Assembly (NCBI RefSeq): GCF_037076345.1
Contig: NZ_AP024702.1
Span: 1,426,001 to 1,490,000, forward strand
DNA from: Haloferula helveola
GTDB lineage: Bacteria; Verrucomicrobiota; Verrucomicrobiia; Verrucomicrobiales; Akkermansiaceae
DNA: 64,000 bases
Reading direction: 5' to 3'
In this document: piece by piece, positions 34,338 to 41,413 of the stretch
How positions within the stretch are numbered: position 1 is the stretch's first letter
Layout of the letters: every line of letters starts with the position of its first letter
The notes under the pieces: model-generated
What the model was told of the DNA's origin: nothing
The model's database searches: none
Seen by the model: the letters and a program-made list of their open reading frames with translations, nothing else
Position numbers and translations under genes: made by a program

Positions 34338-35669
34338 ATGCGCTTCACATCCTTCTGTCTGTTGTTCGTGCCCGCCACGCTGTTGGCCGAGGAAGCCTGC
34401 GAATGCCCGCACGACCACGCCGACGAGCACCAGCACGATGGTCACCCTGCTGAGACATCGGGGAGCCCGCACCATCCGCATCTTGAATTGGACGAGCATG
34501 ACGACGGTTGGTTCCACTTTCACCCTCACCTCTCCGCCGCGATCGCGCTGGGAGGGTCGACGTCCGAGAAGAACCTCGGTCTGCTTCGTGGTGGCCACGC
34601 GCCGATCGACGACGGTTTCAACCTGCAGGGCATCGAGTTCGGAGCGGTGATGGAGTTTGGCTCGGCCCTCTCCCTCCACACCACCTACAACACCTTCTGG
34701 GACCGCTACGACCACTGGGACGGTGAGTGGGAAGACGCCTACCTCGCGCTCACGCTTCCTGCGGGCATTTCGCTCCGCGGCGGTCAGTTCTTCGCCCCCT
34801 TCGGCCACGAAAACCAACTCCATCTTCACGACCGAGCGTTCGTAGAGCCACCGATTTCGGTGATCCGTCTGCTTGGAGAAGAAGGACTGGTCGTGCAAGG
34901 CGGTGACATCGCGTTCCACCTTCCCGGTCCCGGCGAAAACACCATCTTCCGGTTCGGGTATGGCCAGTCGCGGAGCCACTCCCACGGCGGTGCGCGGGAT
35001 TTCCGCAGGGATCTTTACCAAGAGGCGCTCGAGCACGCCGGTGAGGAGCATCATGATGATGACGACGATGATGATCACGACCACGAGGAGGAGGAACACG
35101 CCCACGGTTTCGCCGGAAATGGTGGCGTCTATGACGTCGACGATGCCTATCTCGACGATGGCTTCTTCTTCGCCCGTTTGGAAACCGACGTTTGCAGTGG
35201 TTACGGCCTGAACCGTGCCGGCGTGTCGTTCGCCGCCGGGGAAAACGGCTTCGGCCGCACCACCTGGGTGGTCGGAGCTGACCTGTTCGGCACGTTCGAC
35301 CTGGCCGGCATGCCGTCGTGGTGGCGGGCGGAGGCGTTTTACCGGTCGGTCGACGCCTACGACCGCGCGGGGCTGCCGGGCCACTTTGACGAAACCGGCA
35401 TCTACGCCGCATGCGGTTGCGAATTCGTCCAGGACTGGATGGTCGCCGCCCGGGTCGAATGGGCCTCGGGAGACCGCATGGCCGGTGCGGAGCGCCGCCT
35501 CCGGGCCTCGACCAACGTTGAACATGTCTCCCATCTCGCCGAGTTCGCCGACCTTCACACCCGTCTGCAGTACACCTTCGACGACCTCGGCGGCTACGGC
35601 ACCGAGCACACGGTCTGGCTGCAGTTCGTGCTCAATCTGGGCGCCGCCGAGCACGGCCACGACCACTGA
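34338..35669 (+). CDS. Histidine/aspartate-rich outer-membrane beta-barrel, probably metal-linked
   Basis: A 443-residue exported protein (MRFTSFCLLFVPATLLAEE). The mature N-terminus is packed with His (CPHDHADEHQHDGH, HHPHLELDEHDDGWFHFHPH). A central loop has GEEHHDDDDDDDHDHEEEEHAH and the C-terminus ends LGAAEHGHDH. The rest is a series of amphipathic strands (HLSAAIALGG, DAYLALTLPAGISLRGGQFF, WMVAARVEWASG, HTVWLQFVLNLG) typical of outer-membrane barrels. Histidine-rich barrels of this kind often sit beside zinc or copper systems. The putative operator at 34267-34280 and the DUF6607-like neighbour fit such a role. Confidence 0.78.
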   Translation: MRFTSFCLLFVPATLLAEEACECPHDHADEHQHDGHPAETSGSPHHPHLELDEHDDGWFHFHPHLSAAIALGGSTSEKNLGLLRGGHAPIDDGFNLQGIEFGAVMEFGSALSLHTTYNTFWDRYDHWDGEWEDAYLALTLPAGISLRGGQFFAPFGHENQLHLHDRAFVEPPISVIRLLGEEGLVVQGGDIAFHLPGPGENTIFRFGYGQSRSHSHGGARDFRRDLYQEALEHAGEEHHDDDDDDDHDHEEEEHAHGFAGNGGVYDVDDAYLDDGFFFARLETDVCSGYGLNRAGVSFAAGENGFGRTTWVVGADLFGTFDLAGMPSWWRAEAFYRSVDAYDRAGLPGHFDETGIYAACGCEFVQDWMVAARVEWASGDRMAGAERRLRASTNVEHVSHLAEFADLHTRLQYTFDDLGGYGTEHTVWLQFVLNLGAAEHGHDH

Positions 35670-35733
35670 GGCGGCGGCCTTTTCCCCCACCCGCCGACTT
35701 GCTTCCCGGCCCATCCGGGCAATGCTGTCGGCG

Positions 35734-36855
35734 ATGAAGACGACGTCCCTCCTCGCCCTTCTGCTCGCGGCGCCGCTACTTGCCGACGAGGCCGAAAAGA
35801 AAGACGACTACGCCAAGGAGCCGGAAAAGAAGGCATCGCCCCACGTTTTCGGCTGGCCGTTTGTCGAGTGGGAGAAAATGCAGCCGCGCGGCGGCTCGAC
35901 CCAAGGCACCGAGGTCACGCTCGCCGAAGCTCCGCGTGCCGGATGGAAGGAACTCCGGGCGGACGGCTTGTCGGATGTCGAGCGCGACCGTCGCGCGATC
36001 CTCGCAATGGCCGGCGACTACCGGGTGAGCTTCGACTTCCTCGAAACCCTCGGGTTCTCCGACGACTACACACCCCCACGCCCCTACTTCTCGTGGGGAA
36101 CCGAGCACGTCGAAGTACTGGAATCGTCGGAGAAGTTCATCCAGCTCCAGCACACGCTGGTGATGTATTTCAAGAACGAGGAGGGGGAAGAAGTCGGACC
36201 GATGGTGATGAAGCACTGGCGGCAGGACTGGACCTATGAGCCCGCGGAGATCTGGACCTACCGCGGCGACCTGACTTGGAAAAAGATCCCCGCTCCCGAC
36301 CCGAAGGGCCGCTGGTCCCAGGCGGTATGGCAGGTCGATGACTCACCGCGCTACGAAGTGGTCGGCAAGTGGTCCCACGAAGGCGGGCTTTCCACGTGGC
36401 GCAGCGACAACTGCCCGCGCCCGCTGCCCCGTCGCGAGTTCTCGGTCCGCTCCGACTACAACATCCTCGAGGGAGTTCACGAAATCACGATCGCTCCGAA
36501 CGGGTGGCTGCACACGCAGAACAACCGCAAGCTGTCGCGCGAGAACGGCTCCGAACACTACGTCGGGTTGGAGGTCGGCATCGACCGCTACGAGGCGATC
36601 ACCGCCCCGGATCTCGCCACGCCCTTCGCCGATTCGTGGAAGAAGACGGCGCCTTATTGGGAACAAGTCAGGACCGCTTGGAGCGATGCGTTGGACGACC
36701 GGAAAACCCTCAAACTCAAGCCGAAGGTCGAAGACCAGAAGCTGTGGCAAGTGCACTTCGCCAAAGCTGGCGAACTCGAGGCCGAGGATTCACCGGATCA
36801 TTCCGGCGATGCCGAGCACGCGCGTGAAACGCTCGAGCGCTTCATCGTGAAGTGA
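35734..36855 (+). CDS. DUF6607-like secreted protein
   Basis: A 373-residue protein with a signal peptide (MKTTSLLALLLAAPLLADE). The body has MAGDYRVSFDFLETLGF, MKHWRQDWTYEP, WQVDDSPRYE, PLPRREFSVRSDYN and APNGWLHTQNNRKL. These agree with what I recall of DUF6607 proteins, which in Bacteroidota often stand near iron or metal uptake genes; function unknown. An in-frame ATG 12 bases upstream (35722) is an alternative start. It is 64 bases after the His-rich gene and overlaps the MFS gene by four bases (GTGA), so the three probably form one unit. Confidence 0.75.
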   Translation: MKTTSLLALLLAAPLLADEAEKKDDYAKEPEKKASPHVFGWPFVEWEKMQPRGGSTQGTEVTLAEAPRAGWKELRADGLSDVERDRRAILAMAGDYRVSFDFLETLGFSDDYTPPRPYFSWGTEHVEVLESSEKFIQLQHTLVMYFKNEEGEEVGPMVMKHWRQDWTYEPAEIWTYRGDLTWKKIPAPDPKGRWSQAVWQVDDSPRYEVVGKWSHEGGLSTWRSDNCPRPLPRREFSVRSDYNILEGVHEITIAPNGWLHTQNNRKLSRENGSEHYVGLEVGIDRYEAITAPDLATPFADSWKKTAPYWEQVRTAWSDALDDRKTLKLKPKVEDQKLWQVHFAKAGELEAEDSPDHSGDAEHARETLERFIVK

Positions 36856-38048
36856 CCGCGGATCCAGGCGTCCGGCCCGCGAGCCTGTGGAGCGAGCTCC
36901 GGCTGCTGCCGCGCAGCTACTGGATTCTCTTCAGCGGCACGCTGATCAACCGCTTCGGGCACTTCGTAATGCCCTTCCTCGCCCTCTACCTGAGGAGCGA
37001 GGGTTACGCGGGCTGGGTCACCGGTGCCAGTCTCACCTCGTACGGAGCCGGCACCCTGCTCGCCAATCTCGCCGGCGGCTACTTCGCCGACCGGGTCGGC
37101 CGGAAGCCGACCATCCTCGTTTCTTGTGCCGGCGCGGTGGTGACCATGCTGGCGCTCTCGCAAGCGCAGACCCCCTTGATGCTGATCCTTCTGAGCGGGA
37201 TCGTCGGACTCGTCAGCGCGGTGTATTTCCCGGCTGCCAGCGCGCTGCTCGCCGATCTGGTGCCCGCCCCGCTGCGCATCCGTGCGTTCGGTTGCCAGCG
37301 GCTTGCGACCAACCTCGGCTTCGCGCTCGGGATGGCCACGGCCGGCCTGCTCGCGGCGCACTCGTTTCTTCTGCTGTTCGTCATCGATGCCGCCACCACC
37401 GCCGTCCTCGGCCTGATGGTCCTCATCGGAGTCCGGCCCGGAAACCCTCCGAAGTCGGACAATCCCGGATGGGGCATTGCCTTGGCCGCGATGCGGCGAA
37501 ACGGCGCCTACCTCCGCACCGTGTTCGCGTCCTTCTGCATGGCCGTCGTTTTCTGGCAGCTCAGCAGCACGTGGGGACTCCACATTACGAACATCGGCGG
37601 CCATGCCGAGGATGCCTACGGCTGGCTGATGGCGATCAACGGGATCATGATTGTCGCCTTCGAGCTTCCCCTGACTTCGTTCACCCGACTCCATCCCGGA
37701 CCCAGAATGATGGCACTCGGCTTCCTGCTGAGCGGCATCGGGATCGGCCTCAGCGCATTCGGCGGAGCGATCCCGCTGATGATTGCGGTGATCGTCGTCT
37801 TCACCATCGGCGAAATGATTTCGTCACCGGTGGCCCACAGCTACGTCGCCGCCATCGCACCCGATGACATGCGCGGTCGATTCATGGGTGTGCTCGGAGT
37901 CTCGTGGGGCAGCGCCGCGATGGTCGGCCCGGTCGCGGGCATTGCCCTGTTCGAATACTCGCCTGTGCTGCTGTGGGTCGCCTCCTGCCTGCTCGGCGTG
38001 CTGGCGGCTGCCGTTGTTTTCGGAATCCGACCGGACCGGGCGACCTGA
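36852..38048 (+). CDS. MFS transporter
   Basis: A 398-residue major-facilitator protein with 12 predicted helices. The loop 2-3 signature GGYFADRVGRKPTILVS (G-x-x-x-D-R-x-G-R-K/R) is clear, with a related loop in the second half (FTRLHPGPRMM). Drug/metabolite exporter type (MdtG/YfcJ-like). The GTG start at 36852 shares bases with the preceding stop (GTGA), linking it to the DUF6607-like gene. Substrate is unknown; context points to a metal, chelator or siderophore. Confidence 0.85.
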   Translation: MTADPGVRPASLWSELRLLPRSYWILFSGTLINRFGHFVMPFLALYLRSEGYAGWVTGASLTSYGAGTLLANLAGGYFADRVGRKPTILVSCAGAVVTMLALSQAQTPLMLILLSGIVGLVSAVYFPAASALLADLVPAPLRIRAFGCQRLATNLGFALGMATAGLLAAHSFLLLFVIDAATTAVLGLMVLIGVRPGNPPKSDNPGWGIALAAMRRNGAYLRTVFASFCMAVVFWQLSSTWGLHITNIGGHAEDAYGWLMAINGIMIVAFELPLTSFTRLHPGPRMMALGFLLSGIGIGLSAFGGAIPLMIAVIVVFTIGEMISSPVAHSYVAAIAPDDMRGRFMGVLGVSWGSAAMVGPVAGIALFEYSPVLLWVASCLLGVLAAAVVFGIRPDRAT

Positions 38049-38056
38049 AAAGGAAA

Positions 38057-38231
38057 GGACCGCGCGAGCCCACTCGCGCATTCGGAGGTAGGGTCGACCG
38101 CCCCCGGTCGACCGCGATGAGTTCTCCAGGCCTGCATCTTCCTTCACGCTCCGGCGGACCGGGGCGGTCCGCCCTACCTTCACGAAAGGCGTCGCCGACC
38201 CGTTGAATGCGCGACTGGGCTCGCGCGGTCC
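38057..38231. repeat. Nested inverted repeat between convergent genes
   Basis: Outer arms 38057-38083 and 38205-38231 (27 bases, one mismatch) enclose a second pair of palindromes joined by GGTAGGG...CCCTACC. The left inner one is gtcgaccg-cccc-cggtcgac (38093-38112); the right inner one is ggcggaccg-gggc-type at 38153-38173. The element sits exactly between the MFS stop (plus) and the vsr stop (minus) and may act as a two-way terminator. Its plan is shared with 23278-23297 and 39980-40001. Confidence 0.9.
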
Positions 38232-38240
38232 GCTTCGCGA

Positions 38241-38717
38241 TCAGGTTCGATAGGGCGTGTCATCCTCCGCGACCCGTCGAGCCGACCGCCCGTCACCGAG
38301 CAGATCCGGGATTCTCGCAGCCAACCACTCCCTCGCCGCGGCCGTCTTCAACGCACACTCCCAAACGGTCACCACATGCCAGCCGAGCCTTCGCACGGCC
38401 TCCTCGTTGCGAGCGTCCCGGGCGCGGTTGCCCTCGATCTTGGCGGTCCACCATTCCGTCCGCGACTTCGGCATCCGAAAGGCCGGGCAATCCTCATGGC
38501 CGTGCCAGAAGCAGCCGTGGACGAAGATCACCGTCTGATACTTGGGCAGCACGACATCCGGCCGCCCCGGGAGCTCCCGGTTGGCTGGCCCACTGACGGT
38601 GAAGCGATAGCCCAGCCGATGCAGCATCGAGCGCAGAAACAACTCCGGCTTGGTGTCGCGCCCCCGGATCCGGGACATCACCTCGCTGCGCTTCTCCCGG
38701 CTGAAAATGTCGGCCAT
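38241..38717 (-). CDS. vsr: Very short patch repair endonuclease Vsr
   Basis: A 158-residue endonuclease that nicks beside T-G mismatches arising from deamination of 5-methylcytosine. Seen: the start MADIFSREKRSEVMSRIRGRDTKPEL (Vsr signature with R-G-K/R-D-T-x-P-E), PGRPDVVLPKYQTVIFVHGCFWHGHEDC (active-site Asp plus zinc His/Cys) and WWTAKIEGNRARD. Length is normal. No cytosine methyltransferase (Dcm type) is present in the window, so this copy is an orphan here. Confidence 0.93.
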   Translation of the reverse strand: MADIFSREKRSEVMSRIRGRDTKPELFLRSMLHRLGYRFTVSGPANRELPGRPDVVLPKYQTVIFVHGCFWHGHEDCPAFRMPKSRTEWWTAKIEGNRARDARNEEAVRRLGWHVVTVWECALKTAAAREWLAARIPDLLGDGRSARRVAEDDTPYRT

Positions 38718-39020
38718 CTGACGGTAACCCTACCCTGCCACTCTCCAGCCGTCGAACGGATCGCACTATCGCAGACCTACCCATGCGCGAATTCGACAAC
38801 AAAATGCTCAATAGTGAAATTGACCGTCTCGTGATGCATCCCGATCCTGCCAAGAAGCCAGTTTTCGATGCCGCCGGGTTGGTGGACGTCTGGATCAACC
38901 GCGTGTCAGGGCAGTATCGCAGCGATCTCGGCAACCAGCCACGGCGGCATCTTCATCTCCGGAGGACCCCTCGGCACGGGGGTGACAGGGTTCTACGGAG
39001 CTTCCCGTAATCCGCCTCGC
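38718..39020. other. Intergenic stretch with one doubtful short frame
   Basis: A 303-base gap. A plus-strand frame from 38783 to 39010 (75 codons) starts MREFDNKMLNSEIDRLVMHP and looks protein-like for about 45 codons, then turns Arg/His-rich. It may be a decayed or chance frame. A small hairpin (ccctc-ggcacg-gaggg-like) lies near 38970. Nothing firm. Confidence 0.25.
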
Positions 39021-39965
39021 ATGAAGACCTTCCCCGCATGGCTCGCCGCGCTGTCACTCACGCTTCTGCCGGCGTTCGCCGGGCAAGAGCAGAAGGGTGA
39101 CGAATCCCTGATCACGAAGTCGGAGCGCATCGTGTTCCTAGGCGACTCCATCACCGCGGCTTGCACCTACACGTCCAACTTCGCGACTTGGGCGGAGATC
39201 CGGTTTCCAAAGCATCACGTCGAATGGATCAACGCCGGCCTGTCTTCCGAGACGGTCTCGGGGTTGAGTGAGAAAGGACATGCCGGCGGGCGTTTTCCCC
39301 GCCCCGATCTGCACGAACGGCTCGGGCGGGTACTCGAGCAGACCAAGCCTGATCTTGTCTTCGCATGCTACGGGATGAACTGCGGCATCCAGATGCCGTT
39401 GGACGAAGAACGCTTCGCCAAATACCGCGAAGGGATCGAGTGGCTGAAAAAGGAAGTGGAAGCCGCCGGTGCGAAGATCGTGTTCCTGACTCCTCCCTAC
39501 TACGATGAAATCCGTAATCCGAAGAAGGCCTACTACACCGACGTTCTCGCCGAATACTCCAAGTGGCTTCTGGGACGTCGCGCCGACGGCTGGAACGTCA
39601 TCGATGTGAACGGCACGATGACTTCGTTCATCGAGGAGAAACGGAAGACCGACCCGAAGTTCAGCCTGCAGCCCGACGCGGTGCATCCCAACCCTGCCGG
39701 TCACTGGCTGATGGCCCAAGGCATGATCCGCTGGTTCGGCGACGAGGAGGCGGCGAAATCGGAGTCGGTCAAAGCCATGCTTGAGGCCCGCGGCCAACCC
39801 GCCGGGATCGCCCAGCTCTGCCATCAGCGGATGACCGTGCTCCACGACGCGTGGCTGACCGCCACCAAGCACAAGCGCCCGGGCGTCCGCCCCGGCAAGC
39901 CGCTCCCCGAGGCCAACAAGATCGCCGCTGAACTCACCCAGCGCATCGACAGCCTGAAAAGGTAG
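39021..39965 (+). CDS. Secreted SGNH/GDSL-type hydrolase
   Basis: A 314-residue exported esterase-fold protein (MKTFPAWLAALSLTLLPAFAG signal). Conserved blocks: block I IVFLGDSITA with the nucleophilic Ser, block II INAGLSSET with its Gly, block III FACYGMNCGI (G-x-N, here G-M-N), and block V LQPDAVHPNPAG with the Asp and His. Members deacylate polysaccharides, lipids or act on sugars; substrate not predictable. The ATG at 39021 gives a good signal peptide. A short palindromic element follows the stop. Confidence 0.87.
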   Translation: MKTFPAWLAALSLTLLPAFAGQEQKGDESLITKSERIVFLGDSITAACTYTSNFATWAEIRFPKHHVEWINAGLSSETVSGLSEKGHAGGRFPRPDLHERLGRVLEQTKPDLVFACYGMNCGIQMPLDEERFAKYREGIEWLKKEVEAAGAKIVFLTPPYYDEIRNPKKAYYTDVLAEYSKWLLGRRADGWNVIDVNGTMTSFIEEKRKTDPKFSLQPDAVHPNPAGHWLMAQGMIRWFGDEEAAKSESVKAMLEARGQPAGIAQLCHQRMTVLHDAWLTATKHKRPGVRPGKPLPEANKIAAELTQRIDSLKR

Positions 39966-39974
39966 CGATCGAAA

Positions 39975-40020
39975 GGTAGGGACACGCGCCCCCGCGTGTC
40001 CGCAGGGTGGCCAGGCCTAC
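39975..40020. repeat. Intergenic palindrome with GGTAGGG collar and C4 apex
   Basis: ggacacgcg-cccc-cgcgtgtcc (39980-40001) is a 9+4+9 palindrome preceded by GGTAGGG and followed by ...CCTACCC. The collar and apex match the 38.1 kb element, but the stem sequence is unrelated. Confidence 0.85.
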
Positions 40021-40074
40021 CCTTCAATTCCCCTCGCCCCCGGGCCGAACGGCTGCTATCTCCCCCGCCCACCG

Positions 40075-41364
40075 ATGTTCGAAGTCCGCGAGAAACCGCA
40101 GATGGTCGAGCGGGCGCTGCTGGTGCGCCTGTATTTCGACCCGCGCGAAGCCGACGAGTCCGAGGCTCTCCTCGAGGAACTCGAGGAACTCGTGCGCACC
40201 CTCGGCATCGGGGTGGTCGACAAGCTCCTCGCGAAGTCGCGCTCGATGCACAAGAAGTTCCTCTGCGGCACCGGCAAGGCCGCCGAGATCGTCGAGCTCG
40301 CCAGGGCCCACGAGTGCGACTGCATCGTCTTCGACAACCAGCTCGCCCCCTCGCAGCAACGCGAATGGGAACGGGCCGCCGACATGTGCGTGATCGACCG
40401 CGAGGAGGTGATCCTCGACATCTTCGCCCAGCGCGCGAAGACCCGCGAGGCCCGGCTCCAGGTCGACCTCGCCCGGATGCAGTACGCCCTGCCGCGCCTC
40501 GCCCGGATGTGGGGTCACCTCGACCGCGAAGGCGGCGGTGGTTCCGGCGGCTCGGCCGCCGCACGGGGCATGGGTGAGAAGCAGATCGAGGTCGACCGCC
40601 GGATGGCCCGGGTCCGCATCGACCGCGCCAAACGCGAACTGGAAGACGTCCGCAAACAACGCGCGACCCAGCGCCACGCCCGCGAGAAGCTCGAGACCCC
40701 GCACGCCGCGATCGTCGGCTACACCAATGCCGGCAAGTCCACACTGCTCAACCGTCTCGCCGGGGCGGACGTCCTTTCGAAGGACATGCTTTTCGCCACC
40801 CTCGACACCACCACGCGGAGCATCGAGCTGCCCGACGGTCAACCGCTGCTGCTGACCGACACCGTCGGCTTCGTCCGCAACCTTCCGCACCGGCTCGTGG
40901 AAGCCTTCAAGGCGACACTTGAGGAAGCGGTTCTGGCGGATTTCCTCATCCACGTCCTCGATGCGTCCTCTCCTGAAATCGAGCGATTCCACGACACCAC
41001 GCTGGAGGTTCTCGAAGAACTCGGCGCGGGCGAGAAGAAGTCATTGGTGGTGCTCAACAAGATCGATCTCGTCACCGACCCGGAGCAACTTGAGCTCATC
41101 CAGCGCCGTTTCCCCGACGCTCTCCACGCTTCGGCCCTGACCGGTCTCGGCATGGAACGGATCCTCTCCGAGTGCTCGCACCTGCTGGCGGATCGCGTCA
41201 GCCGGATCCGCTACCGCATCCCGCAGAGCCGCGCCGACCTCGTCGGCTTGCTCCACCGCGACGCCAAGATCCTCTCGACCGACTACGAGGGCAACGACGT
41301 CCTCGTCCATGCCGTGGTGCCGCCCGCCATCGCGGGGCGGCTGGAAGAGTTCGTCAGCCAGTAG
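40075..41364 (+). CDS. hflX: Ribosome-associated GTPase HflX
   Basis: A 429-residue GTPase that splits stalled ribosomes under stress. The N-terminal HflX domain has LLAKSRSMHKKFLCGTGKAAEI and FDNQLAPSQQREWE. A basic coiled linker includes a glycine stretch (EGGGGSGG) and MGEKQIEVDRRMARVRI. The G domain has GYTNAGKSTLLN (residues about 215-226), DTVGFVRNLPHRL and NKID. A short C-terminal domain completes it. The length is usual. Start ATG 40075. Confidence 0.95.
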   Translation: MFEVREKPQMVERALLVRLYFDPREADESEALLEELEELVRTLGIGVVDKLLAKSRSMHKKFLCGTGKAAEIVELARAHECDCIVFDNQLAPSQQREWERAADMCVIDREEVILDIFAQRAKTREARLQVDLARMQYALPRLARMWGHLDREGGGGSGGSAAARGMGEKQIEVDRRMARVRIDRAKRELEDVRKQRATQRHAREKLETPHAAIVGYTNAGKSTLLNRLAGADVLSKDMLFATLDTTTRSIELPDGQPLLLTDTVGFVRNLPHRLVEAFKATLEEAVLADFLIHVLDASSPEIERFHDTTLEVLEELGAGEKKSLVVLNKIDLVTDPEQLELIQRRFPDALHASALTGLGMERILSECSHLLADRVSRIRYRIPQSRADLVGLLHRDAKILSTDYEGNDVLVHAVVPPAIAGRLEEFVSQ

Positions 41365-41413
41365 TCATCGGCGCCGCATTGCCAAACCGCCCTCGGGCTG
41401 GCAAGAACACGAC

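Noticed and set aside
38783-39010. 75-residue gene before the SGNH hydrolase
   Set aside because: First half looks protein-like, second half becomes Arg/His-rich; no family, no RBS. Kept only as a note in the intergenic entry.
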